NCBI RefSeq assembly: GCF_019091085.1
Contig: NZ_JAGXJY010000003.1
Location: 1 to 64,000 of the forward strand
Direction of reading: 5' to 3'
Source of the DNA: Mesorhizobium sp. GbtcB19
GTDB lineage: Bacteria > Pseudomonadota > Alphaproteobacteria > Rhizobiales > Rhizobiaceae
DNA length: 64,000 nucleotides
Within the stretch, counting starts at the first letter, position 1. Every line of letters begins with the position of its first letter. The notes below the pieces were generated by a model. It had not been told where the DNA came from. It was given only the letters and a program-made list of their open reading frames with translations, and ran no database searches. The position numbers were made by a program, and so were the translations under genes. Shown here in pieces: positions 25,675 through 36,311 of the stretch.

Positions 25675-26307
25675 TTAAAGCCCCAACTGCGCCCGCAACT
25701 CCTCAGCGCTGTTGATCACGATCGCGCCCGGCGGTCCCGCCATCGGTGCTTCCGGCCAGAAGATCGTCTTCATGCCCGCCGCCAGCCCGGCCATGGCGCC
25801 GGTCACGCTGTCGTCGACCGCGACCGCATCCGCCGGGTCGACCCCGGCCAGATAGGCAGCGCGCAGGAAGGGCTCGGGAAGCGGCTTGCCGTCGATCACG
25901 TCGTTGCGGCTGACCGTCAGCATGCCGGGATAGGTGAGGCCGACCGCGTTGAGATTGGCGTCGACGATCAGCCGGTCGGAATTCGACACCACGGCTTGCT
26001 CGACGCCCAGCGCCCGCAATTCGTTGAACACTTCGATCGCGCCGGGACGCGGCTTCAGCGTCTCGGCCATCGGCAAATAGTGATCGTATTTGCGCACGAT
26101 CCAGTCGTCGAACGGCAGCGACAGGCCGAACTGGTCGCGCAGCATCTCATAGACCGGCCAGGCGGCGATACCCAGCACCCGCTCATGCAGGTCGTGCGGC
26201 GGGGCGATACCGACGCTGCGCAAGGCCGCCGCAAGTGCCGCCTCATGCAGCGGCTCGCTGTCGACCAGCGTTCCGTCCATATCCCAGAAAACGGCTTTCG
26301 GCGTCAT
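25675..26307 (-). CDS. HAD-superfamily phosphatase (beta-phosphoglucomutase-like)
   Basis: A 210-residue HAD hydrolase with nucleophile motif DMDGTLVDSEP (D9, D11), motif II SNSD, the Lys of motif III in DGKPLPEPF, and motif IV VDDS. The cap domain is the small helical type of the beta-phosphoglucomutase subfamily, so a sugar phosphate is likely the substrate. AAGGGAG precedes the start at 26307. It is divergent from the SorC-type regulator and near the polyol operon, which fits sugar-phosphate metabolism. Confidence 0.88.
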   Translation of the reverse strand: MTPKAVFWDMDGTLVDSEPLHEAALAAALRSVGIAPPHDLHERVLGIAAWPVYEMLRDQFGLSLPFDDWIVRKYDHYLPMAETLKPRPGAIEVFNELRALGVEQAVVSNSDRLIVDANLNAVGLTYPGMLTVSRNDVIDGKPLPEPFLRAAYLAGVDPADAVAVDDSVTGAMAGLAAGMKTIFWPEAPMAGPPGAIVINSAEELRAQLGL

Positions 26308-26337
26308 GCGCGGCTCCCTTCGCCGATCCCCTTAAAG

Positions 26338-26439
26338 CATGTCTCCCGAAAGTGGAAACCGGTTTCGGGACAAAGACATGCGCAAAATAAAAAACTAAAG
26401 CGCAGGGAGCGAATCTGAAAGATTCGCGACGCGCTTTAG
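26338..26439. repeat. 102-bp composite palindromic element (GCATGTC + CTAAAGCGC units), copy 2
   Basis: GCATGTCTCCCGAAAGTGGAAACC...GACATGC (26338-26381) is followed by CTAAAGCGC...GCGCTTTAG (26395-26439). The order, orientation and total length equal those of the copy at 12034-12135, while sequence between the arms differs, with paired changes that preserve the stems. Confidence 0.8.
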
Positions 26440-26538
26440 TACGTTTCGCCGTCGAGATAAACCGCCCAGCCGCAAATGCTTGACGCCAGCGACGAGCGAC
26501 CCCTCGGCTGCGGGTGACGCCAGCAAACATTTGCTCTT

Positions 26539-26567
26539 TTGACAGACAATTGCGCGCTAAAATATTC
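26539..26567 (+). promoter_or_regulatory. Candidate promoter of the SorC-family regulator
   Basis: TTGACA at 26539-26544 and AATATT/ATATTC at 26561-26567 are separated by 16-17 bp. The half-site TTGCTC at 26531-26536 resembles the palindrome in front of smoE, and GCGCTA/TAGCGC (26555-26560, 26578-26583) flank the -10 box, so autoregulation is plausible. Confidence 0.4.
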
Positions 26568-26618
26568 GATGTAAGCTATAGCGCCCTTGCCGGCATGGCA
26601 GGCGCTGGGAGGCAGGAC

Positions 26619-27575
26619 GTGAATTCGCGACAGGAAACCGGCAACACCAGGTTGGACGACGCCGCGCGCGCCGGCTGGCTTTATTATGTTGCCGGCAACA
26701 CACAGGACCAGATCGCCGCCAAGCTCGGCATCTCCAGGCAGACGGCGCAGCGGCTGGTGTCGCTCGCCATGTCGGAGGGCCTGATCAAGGTGCGGGTCGA
26801 TCATCCGATCGCCAACTGCCTCGACCTCGCCGCGCGGCTGCGATCGCGCTTCGCGCTCGACCTCGTCGAAGTGGTGCCGAGCGATCCGACGTCGAGCTCG
26901 ACGACGATCGGCATCGCCGAAGCGGCGGCGGCCGAGATCGAACGCCGGCTGCGCTCTGAAGCCCCCATCGTCATGGCGATCGGCACCGGGCGCACGCTGA
27001 AGGCGGCGATCGAGCAGCTGCCGCCGATGGAATGCCCGCAGCACAAGGTGGTGTCCTTGACCGGCAACATCTCGCCCGACGGCTCGGCCGCCTTCTACAA
27101 CGTCATTTTCACCATGGCCGACCGCGTCAAGGCGCGGTCCTTCCCGATGCCGCTGCCGGTCATCGCCTCCTCGCCGGAAGAGCGCGACATGCTGCTCAAA
27201 CAGCCGATGATCCAGCCGACCCTGGCGCTGGCCGCCGAGGCCGACGTCACCTTCATCGGTATCGGCGATCTCGGCCCGAAGGCGCCGCTCTATGAGGACG
27301 GCTTCATCTCGGAAAGCGAATTGAAAGCGCTGCAAAAGGCGGGCGGCATCGCCGAGATCGTCGGCTGGGTGTTCGATCGTGAAGGCCGCATGATCGAAGG
27401 CATCACCAACGATCGCGTCTCGTCCGCCGCCTTGCCGTCGCGAGAGAGGTCGCTGGTCATCGCCTTGGCCATGGGCGAGCGCAAGCTGCCGGGCATCCTG
27501 GCGGCGGTCAACCGCCGGCTGGTCAACGGCCTCATCACCGATGAACGCACGGCCGCGGCGCTGCTTGCAGGCTGA
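26619..27575 (+). CDS. SorC/DeoR-family sugar-binding transcriptional regulator (polyol operon)
   Basis: A 318-residue regulator with an N-terminal helix-turn-helix (NTQDQIAAKLGISRQTAQRLVSLAMSEGLI, residues ~22-51) and a C-terminal SorC-type effector domain of the NagB fold (VMAIGTGRTLKAAIEQL and the later GIGDLG). Regulators of this kind, such as SmoC, control sorbitol/mannitol operons. The GTG at 26619 is preferred because GGGAGG stands 6 nt upstream; earlier in-frame ATGs lie in or before the promoter region. It is two genes upstream of the smo operon, with a candidate operator at 28920-28933. Confidence 0.88.
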   Translation: MNSRQETGNTRLDDAARAGWLYYVAGNTQDQIAAKLGISRQTAQRLVSLAMSEGLIKVRVDHPIANCLDLAARLRSRFALDLVEVVPSDPTSSSTTIGIAEAAAAEIERRLRSEAPIVMAIGTGRTLKAAIEQLPPMECPQHKVVSLTGNISPDGSAAFYNVIFTMADRVKARSFPMPLPVIASSPEERDMLLKQPMIQPTLALAAEADVTFIGIGDLGPKAPLYEDGFISESELKALQKAGGIAEIVGWVFDREGRMIEGITNDRVSSAALPSRERSLVIALAMGERKLPGILAAVNRRLVNGLITDERTAAALLAG

Positions 27576-27596
27576 TTGCCGATAAAAATGGGCCGC

Positions 27597-27782
27597 CTAT
27601 TGGGAGGGCCCGCGCGGATCGTTGCCGTCGAGGAAACCCATGTCGCGCTGCAGATGCGGCGACAGCTCCCGAACATCGACATAGCCGCGCCGCCGTCGGG
27701 CAAGCCGTGAAAATTCGCGCGCCAGCAGGGAAAACCAGCCTTGCGCCGAGATGGAAACGAGCTTTTCCTGTACCGTGGTCAT
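27597..27782 (-). CDS. DUF1127 small protein
   Basis: A 61-residue small protein with a central RREFSRLARRRRGYVDVRELSPHLQRDMGFLDG-like DUF1127 core, here FSRLARRRRGYVDVRELSPHLQ and RDMGFLDG. DUF1127 proteins are common in alphaproteobacteria; some affect phosphate and carbon metabolism by RNA contacts via the arginine-rich part. It is divergent from a LysR-family gene with a 110-bp shared promoter region, a layout typical of a regulator and its target. Confidence 0.8.
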   Translation of the reverse strand: MTTVQEKLVSISAQGWFSLLAREFSRLARRRRGYVDVRELSPHLQRDMGFLDGNDPRGPSQ

Positions 27783-27892
27783 GATCGTCAGCCTTCATCA
27801 TGCTTGAACTGGATTGATCGTCGACCCCAAATATCGGGTTGGCGGCTTGCCGCTTCCAATTAAACCTCGATCATGACCCATAAGGAGGTTTT

Positions 27893-28801
27893 ATGCCCGA
27901 TCTGAGCTCCCCACAGCTTGCGCCGTTGCCGCCGCTGCAGGCAATCCGGGTGTTCGAGGCGGTGGCAAGGCACCTGTCCTTCACCAAGGCGGCGCAGGAA
28001 CTGGGCATGACCCAGGCGGCGGCGAGCTACCAGATCAAGGTGCTCGAGGAGCGCATCGGCGCGCCGCTGTTCCTGCGGCGTCCGAAGCAGATCGAATTGA
28101 CCGAGCCCGGCCAGCGCCTGGCGCCCGCCGTCAGCGAGGCTTTCGCCATCCTGGGGCAGGCCTATGCCGCGGCGCGCGGCGGCGCCGACGGCCTGCTCTG
28201 CGTCACCACGGTGCTGACCTTCGCCTCGAACTGGCTGGCGCAGCATCTGGGCTCGTTTCAGCTTGCCCATCCCGCGCTTGCCGTGCGGCTCGACACGTCG
28301 AGCCGCCTCACCGATTTCGCGCGCGAGGATGTCGATCTCGCCATCCGCTCCGGCGGCGGCAAGTGGCCGGGCCTGGAGTCGCACAAACTGCTCGACGCCG
28401 ATTTCACGCCGATGCTGAGCCCGAAGCTTGCGGCGAGCATCGGCGGCGTCAACGAGCCGGCGGACCTGTTGCGCCTGCCGATCCTCGATCCCGGCGACAT
28501 CTGGTGGTCGCAATGGTTCGAGGCCGCCGGTGTCGCCGGGCACGACCTCGCCAAGCGGCCCGGCTCCAGCATGGGCGCGCAGGCCTATGAGGCGAACGCG
28601 GCGATGGCCGGCCACGGCGTGGCGATCCTGACCAGGGCGCTGTTCAAGAACGAGATCGCCGACGGCCGCCTGGTCCAGCCTTTCGATCTCGTGGGTGATG
28701 ACGGCCACGCCTATTGGCTGGTCTATCCGACGGCGCGCCGCAACGTGCCGAAGATCCGCGCCTTCCGCGACTGGATCCTGGCTGAGATCGCTTGCCCATA
28801 G
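27893..28801 (+). CDS. LysR-family transcriptional regulator (GcvA-like)
   Basis: A 302-residue LysR regulator. The winged helix-turn-helix covers residues ~13-72 (LQAIRVFEAVARHLSFTKAAQELGMTQAAASYQIKVLEERIG), followed by the periplasmic-binding-like effector domain. The GcvA-like N-terminus PPLQAIRVFEAVARH and lack of a nearby biosynthetic gene leave the effector open. An AAGGAGG site lies before the ATG, inside a small CATAA/TTATG inverted repeat at 27879-27895. It is divergent from the DUF1127 gene and upstream of the smo operon. Confidence 0.9.
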   Translation: MPDLSSPQLAPLPPLQAIRVFEAVARHLSFTKAAQELGMTQAAASYQIKVLEERIGAPLFLRRPKQIELTEPGQRLAPAVSEAFAILGQAYAAARGGADGLLCVTTVLTFASNWLAQHLGSFQLAHPALAVRLDTSSRLTDFAREDVDLAIRSGGGKWPGLESHKLLDADFTPMLSPKLAASIGGVNEPADLLRLPILDPGDIWWSQWFEAAGVAGHDLAKRPGSSMGAQAYEANAAMAGHGVAILTRALFKNEIADGRLVQPFDLVGDDGHAYWLVYPTARRNVPKIRAFRDWILAEIACP

Positions 28802-28899
28802 GCTGACCGCCTCTAGCTACTTCCCTGAGGATGCCGACCGGCCTCGCCGGATTGGCTCACGTTGCGTCATTTCTGCTGCGCTGCAGCATCGATTCCGCC

Positions 28900-28933
28900 T
28901 TGACATAAATCACGACAAGTGAGTAATTGCTCA
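28900..28933 (+). promoter_or_regulatory. Promoter and palindromic operator of the sorbitol/mannitol operon
   Basis: TTGACA (28900-28905) is followed at 17-18 bp by GTAATT/TAATTG. The near-perfect palindrome TGAGTAATTGCTCA (28920-28933) covers the -10 region, suggesting repression by the SorC-type regulator at 26619. Another half-site ATGCTCA lies downstream at 28946-28952. Confidence 0.5.
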
Positions 28934-28975
28934 GAGCCAAGGCAAATGCTCAACTTGGTTTATGGGAGGAATTTG

Positions 28976-30286
<1,311 letters not shown>

Positions 30287-30305
30287 GGCTCCTCCCGGTG
30301 CCGAA

Positions 30306-30367
30306 TGCCGGTCGCGCATCATGACCGGCAGGTGGCCGCCCGAAACCCAGTTCGGGCGGCCACTTTT
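30306..30367 (+). terminator. Double stem-loop between smoE and smoF (attenuator or mRNA stabiliser)
   Basis: A hairpin TGCCGGTC/GACCGGCA (30306-30330) is followed by a perfect 13-bp stem GTGGCCGCCCGAA-N6-TTCGGGCGGCCAC (30332-30363) and TTTT. This is terminator-like but lies inside an operon, so it probably lowers read-through to the permease genes or protects the smoE message. Confidence 0.75.
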
Positions 30368-30429
30368 CAAAACCGGGAAAATTCTGGCACAACTCTGAAA
30401 ATCCGGCTGACCTTGGGAGGGTGACCGTC

Positions 30430-31302
30430 ATGGCTACTCAGCAAACCCGTTCGCTTGCCCGTTTCATGATGGCGCCATCGGTGGTTCTGCTGTTCATCTG
30501 GATGATCGTGCCGCTCGTCTTCACGATCTACTTTTCGCTCCTGCAGTACAATCCACTGAACCCGATCCGCGACGGCTTCGTCTGGTTCGCCAACTACAAG
30601 CTCTTCTACTCCAATCCGGCGTTCTTCGCCGCCATCCTCAACACGCTCACCATCGTGGTCAGCGTACTGGTCATCACCGTGGTTGGCGGCATCCTTTTGG
30701 CGATGCTGCTCGATCAGCCGATCTGGGGCCAGGGCATCGTGCGCATCCTGGTCATCTCGCCGTTCTTCGTCATGCCGCCGGTCGCGGCCCTGGTCTGGAA
30801 GAACATGATCATGCACCCGCAATACGGCGTCTTCGCCGACATTGCGCGGTTCTTCGGCGCCGAGCCGATCGACTGGTTCGGGCAGCATCCGCTGACCGCC
30901 ATCATCCTCATCGTCGCCTGGCAGTGGCTGCCTTTCGCCACGCTGATCCTGCTGACTTCGTTGCAGTCGCTCGACGGCGAGCAAAAGGAAGCGGCGGAAA
31001 TGGATGGCGCCGGCTTCCTCAGCCGCTTCATCTACCTGACGCTGCCGCATATGTCGCGCGCAATCACCGTCGTCATCCTGATCCAGACGATCTTCCTGCT
31101 CTCGGTCTATGCCGAGATCCTGGTCACCACCAATGGCGGCCCCGGCTATGCCTCCACCAACCTGCCTTTCCTCGTCTACCAGAAGGCGCTGCTGGAGTTC
31201 AAAATCGGCCAGGCGTCCGCCGGTGGCGTGATCGCCGTCATTCTCGCCAACATCGTTGCCTTCTTCGCCATGCGCGCCGTCGGCAAGAACCTCGATAAAT
31301 AG
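30430..31302 (+). CDS. smoF: Sorbitol/mannitol ABC transporter permease
   Basis: A 290-residue inner-membrane permease of the MalF type with six hydrophobic helices and the cytoplasmic EAA loop (EQKEAAEMDGAGFLSRFIYLTLPHM) that contacts the ATPase. The ATG at 30430 follows GGGAGG; an in-frame GTG at 30421 overlaps that site. It forms a heterodimer with the next gene product. The gap to smoE holds the double stem-loop. Confidence 0.9.
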   Translation: MATQQTRSLARFMMAPSVVLLFIWMIVPLVFTIYFSLLQYNPLNPIRDGFVWFANYKLFYSNPAFFAAILNTLTIVVSVLVITVVGGILLAMLLDQPIWGQGIVRILVISPFFVMPPVAALVWKNMIMHPQYGVFADIARFFGAEPIDWFGQHPLTAIILIVAWQWLPFATLILLTSLQSLDGEQKEAAEMDGAGFLSRFIYLTLPHMSRAITVVILIQTIFLLSVYAEILVTTNGGPGYASTNLPFLVYQKALLEFKIGQASAGGVIAVILANIVAFFAMRAVGKNLDK

Positions 31303-31312
31303 GGAGGAAAAG

Positions 31313-32137
31313 ATGGCACGCGCAGTCACCACCCAGCACAAGACCATCGCCACGGCCGCAGCCTGGATCGTCGCCCTGCTGATCTTCTTTCCGATCCTTT
31401 ACACGATCATCACCTCGTTCAAGTCGGAGCAGGAGGCGATCCAGGGCTTCGCCTTGATCCCGTCCGGTACCATGGAAAGCTATGCCGAAGTGCAGGCGCA
31501 GAGCGGCTATTTCAAGTTCTTCCTGAACTCGGTGATCCTGTCGGTCGGCTCAACGCTGCTCGCCATCCTGATCGCGGTTCCGGCGGCCTGGTCGATGGCC
31601 TTCTCGCCGACCAAGCGCACCAAGGACATCCTGATGTGGATGCTCTCCACCAAGATGATGCCGGCCGTCGCGGTGCTGTTTCCGATCTACCTGATCTTCC
31701 GCGATAGCGGCCTGCTCGACAGCCGCATCGGTCTCACCGTGATGCTGATGCTGATCAACCTGCCGATCGTGGTCTGGATGCTCTACACCTATTTCCGCGA
31801 GATCCCGGGCGAGATCCTGGAAGCGGCGCGCATGGACGGCGCCTCGCTGTGGAACGAGATCATCTATGTGCTCACGCCGATGGCCGTTCCAGGCATCGCC
31901 TCGACCATGCTGCTCAACATCATCCTGGCCTGGAACGAGGCGTTCTGGACCATCCGGCTCACCACCACCAACGCCGCGCCGCTCACCGCCTTCATCAGCT
32001 CCTTCTCCAGCCCGCAAGGCCTGTTCTGGGCCAAGCTCTCGGCGGCCTCGACGCTGGCGATCGCGCCGATCCTGATCATGGGCTGGTTCAGCCAGAAGCA
32101 GCTGGTGCGCGGCCTTACCTTTGGCGCCGTGAAGTAA
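31313..32137 (+). CDS. smoG: Sorbitol/mannitol ABC transporter permease
   Basis: A 274-residue MalG-type permease: six hydrophobic helices and EAA loop [25 protein letters not shown]. The stop of smoF is 10 bp upstream and AGGGAGGA lies before the ATG. It completes the channel of the polyol importer. Confidence 0.9.
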   Translation: MARAVTTQHKTIATAAAWIVALLIFFPILYTIITSFKSEQEAIQGFALIPSGTMESYAEVQAQSGYFKFFLNSVILSVGSTLLAILIAVPAAWSMAFSPTKRTKDILMWMLSTKMMPAVAVLFPIYLIFRDSGLLDSRIGLTVMLMLINLPIVVWMLYTYFREIPGEILEAARMDGASLWNEIIYVLTPMAVPGIASTMLLNIILAWNEAFWTIRLTTTNAAPLTAFISSFSSPQGLFWAKLSAASTLAIAPILIMGWFSQKQLVRGLTFGAVK

Positions 32138-32183
32138 GAGCGCCCAAGCGGCGGACGACGAAGACTATCCCCGGGAGGAAACC

Positions 32184-33188
<1,005 letters not shown>

Positions 33189-33198
33189 GGACGGGACA

Positions 33199-33969
33199 GT
33201 GAGGTTGAAAGGCAAATCGGCGCTGATCACCGGATCGGCGCGCGGCATCGGCAGGGCCTTCGCCGAAGCCTATGCGCGCGAGGGTGCGACGGTGGCGATT
33301 GCCGATATCGACCTGGACGCGGCTGAAGCGACGGCGAAAGCGATCGGTTCGGCCGCTTACGCGCTCCGGCTCGACGTCACCGACCAGTCCTCGATCGAGG
33401 CGGCGGTGAAGGCGGTCGAGGCAAGGGCCGGCGGTCTCGACATCCTGGTCAACAACGCCGCGATCTTCGACCTGGCGCCGATCGTCGAAATAACCAAAGC
33501 GAGCTTCGAAAAGCTGTTTTCCGTCAATGTCGCCGGCACGCTGTTCATGCTGCAGGCGGCCGCCCGCTCGATGATCGCGCGGGGCAAGGGTGGCAGGATC
33601 ATCAACATGGCGAGCCAGGCCGGCCGCCGCGGCGAGCCGCTGGTCGCGGTCTATTGCGCCACCAAGGCCGCCGTGATCTCGCTCACCCAGTCGGCGGGGC
33701 TCGATCTGATCAAGCATCGCATCAACGTCAACGGCATCGCGCCGGGTGTCGTCGACAGCGACATGTGGGACCAGGTCGACGCGCTGTTCGCCAAATATGA
33801 GAACCGCCCGAAAGGCGAGAAGAAGCGGCTGGTCGGCGAAGGCGTTCCCTATGGCCGCATGGGCAAGCCGGAAGACCTCGCCGGCATGGCGGTTTTCCTT
33901 GCCAGCGACGAGGCCGAATACATTGTCGCCCAGACCTACAATGTCGATGGCGGGCAATGGATGAGTTGA
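33199..33969 (+). CDS. smoS: Sorbitol dehydrogenase, short-chain dehydrogenase family
   Basis: A 256-residue SDR that oxidises sorbitol to fructose (and probably related polyols) with NAD+. Visible are the Rossmann motif TGSARGIG, NNAA near residue 89, and the catalytic Ser with YCATK (Tyr-x3-Lys). The start codon is GTG at 33199, 10 bp after smoK and with GGGAC upstream; the sequence MRLKGKSALITGSARGIGRA matches the known SmoS proteins. Confidence 0.9.
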   Translation: MRLKGKSALITGSARGIGRAFAEAYAREGATVAIADIDLDAAEATAKAIGSAAYALRLDVTDQSSIEAAVKAVEARAGGLDILVNNAAIFDLAPIVEITKASFEKLFSVNVAGTLFMLQAAARSMIARGKGGRIINMASQAGRRGEPLVAVYCATKAAVISLTQSAGLDLIKHRINVNGIAPGVVDSDMWDQVDALFAKYENRPKGEKKRLVGEGVPYGRMGKPEDLAGMAVFLASDEAEYIVAQTYNVDGGQWMS

Positions 33970-34027
33970 ACGGTTGAGGGGGAAGGCGCTTCTCTCTTTC
34001 CTCCGGAGAAGACGCCATGGGGCAGGT

Positions 34028-34064
34028 GAGGGGCAGCAAGCTGGAACACCGGATGCTGCCCCTC
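34028..34064 (+). repeat. Inverted repeat between smoS and mtlK
   Basis: GAGGGGCAGCA at 34028-34038 is mirrored by TGCTGCCCCTC at 34054-34064. The sequence is related to the GAGGGGCAGCG repeat arms elsewhere. It may modulate read-through into mtlK. Confidence 0.6.
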
Positions 34065-34126
34065 ATCCTCGCTCTCCCAAGGAGGCGGAACAGTCGGGCT
34101 GCAGATCGGCCAAAGGGTAAACTGAG

Positions 34127-35605
34127 ATGACCGTGAAACTCTCTTCCTCGAACCTCGCCAAGCTGCCGGCCAAGGTCGCCGGTCCGAAATACGATCGCTC
34201 CGCTCTCAAGGCCGGCATCGTCCATTTCGGCGTCGGCAATTTCCACCGCTCGCACCAGGCCGTCTATCTCGACGATCTGTTCGGCGCCGGCGAGGGGCAT
34301 GATTGGGCGCTGATCGGCGCCGGCGTGTTCGAGGGCGAGAAGATCGGTCGCTCCAAGCTGCAGGAACAGGACTGGCTGACCACCGTCGTCGAACAGGACA
34401 AGGGTCATATGAGCGCCCGGGTCACCGGCGCCATGATCGATTTCCTGACGCCTGGCGATGCCGCCGCGATCATCGATCAACTGGCCGATCCGGCTATCAA
34501 GATCGTCTCGCTGACCATCACCGAAGGCGGCTATTTCATCGACCCGGCCTCCGGCAAATTCAACCCGGCCCATCCCGACATCGTCGCCGACGCGCAACCG
34601 GGCGCGGCGCCGAAAACCGTGTTCGGCATCATCCTCGCCGGCCTGTTGCGCCGCCGCGCCGACGGCATCGTGCCGTTCACCGTCATGTCCTGCGACAACA
34701 TCCCCCATAACGGCCACGTCACCTCCGACGGCGTCATCGGCCTGGCCCGGCTGATCGACGAAGACCTGGCAACATGGGTGGAGGACAAGGTCGCGTTCCC
34801 GAACGGCATGGTCGACCGCATCACGCCGGCGACCACCGACCGCGAGCGAAAAATCCTCGCCGACGATTTCGGGCTGGAGGACAATTGGCCGGTTTTCTGC
34901 GAGCCGTTCAAGCAATGGGTGCTGGAGGATCATTTCACCGCCGGCCGCCCGGCGCTGGAAAAGGTCGGCGTGCAGTTCGTCAAGGACGTCTCGCCTTACG
35001 AGCTGATGAAGATACGCATCCTCAATGGCGGTCACGCCACAATAGCCTATCCGGCCGGGCTGATGGACATCCACTTCGTCCATGAAGGCATGCAGGAACC
35101 GCTGGTGCGCGCCTTCCTGTCGAAGCTCGAGCATGACGAGATCATCCCGACCGTGCCGCCGGTGCCGAACACCGATCTGGAAGATTACTACCAGCTCATC
35201 GAGCGCCGCTTTTCCAATCCCAAGATCGGCGACACCATCCGCCGGTTGTGCCTTGACGGTTCCAACCGCCAGCCGAAATTCATCATCCCGACCATCGCCG
35301 ACCGGCTGAAGGCGGGCAAGGGCGTCGCCGGCCTCGCGCTGGAATCGGCCTTGTGGTGCCGCTACTGCTTCGGCACCACCGACAGCGGCGCCGTCATCGA
35401 GCCGAACGACCCGAGCTGGGACCGCATGCAGGCCACCGCGAAAGCGGCGAAAGGCGATCCGAGGGCCTGGCTGGCGATGGAGGATATCTATGGCGATGTC
35501 GGCCGCTCGCGCGTCTTCGCCGAAGCCTTTGCCCACGCTTTGAAGGTTCTGTGGGCGAACGGCGCGCGCGAAACCCTGACGCGCTATCTCGCCGGCAAGC
35601 TCTAA
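34127..35605 (+). CDS. mtlK: Mannitol 2-dehydrogenase
   Basis: A 492-residue long-chain polyol dehydrogenase oxidising D-mannitol (and often D-arabitol or sorbitol) to the 2-ketose. It has the N-terminal Rossmann domain (IVHFGVGNFHRSHQAVYLDDL) and the active-site motif K-x4-N-x2-H (KIRILNGGHATIAY) of this family. It lies 157 bp after smoS with a hairpin in between and only a weak Shine-Dalgarno. Confidence 0.93.
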   Translation: MTVKLSSSNLAKLPAKVAGPKYDRSALKAGIVHFGVGNFHRSHQAVYLDDLFGAGEGHDWALIGAGVFEGEKIGRSKLQEQDWLTTVVEQDKGHMSARVTGAMIDFLTPGDAAAIIDQLADPAIKIVSLTITEGGYFIDPASGKFNPAHPDIVADAQPGAAPKTVFGIILAGLLRRRADGIVPFTVMSCDNIPHNGHVTSDGVIGLARLIDEDLATWVEDKVAFPNGMVDRITPATTDRERKILADDFGLEDNWPVFCEPFKQWVLEDHFTAGRPALEKVGVQFVKDVSPYELMKIRILNGGHATIAYPAGLMDIHFVHEGMQEPLVRAFLSKLEHDEIIPTVPPVPNTDLEDYYQLIERRFSNPKIGDTIRRLCLDGSNRQPKFIIPTIADRLKAGKGVAGLALESALWCRYCFGTTDSGAVIEPNDPSWDRMQATAKAAKGDPRAWLAMEDIYGDVGRSRVFAEAFAHALKVLWANGARETLTRYLAGKL

Positions 35606-35627
35606 GGCCCACTGGAAGCCTGCCGCG

Positions 35628-36311
35628 ATGACGCCGGAACTGGTCATCTTCGACTGTGACGGCGTGCTGGTCGACAGCGAGGCGCTTTCGGTCTCGGCGC
35701 TGCTTAACATGATCGAGCTCGCCGGCGGCACGGTGAGCGAGGACGCCGCCTACGAGCATTTCCTCGGCAAGAGCATGAAAAGCGTGCGCGAGATCCTCGG
35801 CCGCGATTTCGGGCTGGAGATCAGCGATCAGCATCTGACCGCCATGCGCGTCGACCTGATGCGCAAATTCCGCGAGGAATTGAAGCCGATCCCGGGCATC
35901 AAGGATGTGTTGCCGAAGCTCGGCCGCCCCTGTTGTGTCGCCTCGTCCGGCACGCTGGAACGCATCCGCTACGCGCTCGACGTCACCGGCCTGCTGCCGC
36001 TGCTGGAGCCGCATCTCTTCAGCGCCACCATGGTCAAAAGCGGCAAGCCGGCGCCCGATCTTTTCCTGCATGCCGCCGCCTCGATGCGCGCGCATCCGCG
36101 CAATTGTCTGGTCGTCGAGGACAGTCCGGCGGGTGTCGCAGCCGCGCGCGCGGCCGGCATGCGAGTCCTTGCCTTCACCGGCGGATCGCATGCCTCCAAT
36201 CCCGCCCTCAAGGCGCGGCTTGCGTCGACGGAACCGGACTTTATATTCGCTGACATGCTGCAATTGCCCGATCTGATTGCAGGCCTGGGAGCGAGAGAAA
36301 AAGCATCTTGA
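35628..36311 (+). CDS. HAD-superfamily phosphatase in the polyol operon
   Basis: A 227-residue HAD hydrolase with DCDGVLVDSEALS (nucleophile D9), SSGT, KSGKPAPDLF and EDSPAGVAAARAAG motifs. It is the beta-phosphoglucomutase/GPH-like type with a helical cap, so probably a small sugar-phosphate phosphatase. It starts 22 bp after mtlK and its stop overlaps the start of the FGGY kinase gene (TTGA), indicating a function tied to this pathway. Confidence 0.88.
   Translation: MTPELVIFDCDGVLVDSEALSVSALLNMIELAGGTVSEDAAYEHFLGKSMKSVREILGRDFGLEISDQHLTAMRVDLMRKFREELKPIPGIKDVLPKLGRPCCVASSGTLERIRYALDVTGLLPLLEPHLFSATMVKSGKPAPDLFLHAAASMRAHPRNCLVVEDSPAGVAAARAAGMRVLAFTGGSHASNPALKARLASTEPDFIFADMLQLPDLIAGLGAREKAS

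Larger units (their letters stand above)
26308..26618. other. Divergent spacer with composite repeat and regulator promoter
   Basis: This 311-base spacer between divergent genes contains the composite palindrome at 26338-26439 and a promoter-like region at 26539-26567. No gene is seen; an ATG frame from 26514 merely extends the regulator gene. Confidence 0.65.

Noticed and set aside
33728..35731. Open frame of 667 codons on the minus strand
   Set aside because: Lies opposite mtlK and parts of smoS, which have clear family motifs; no protein-like features.
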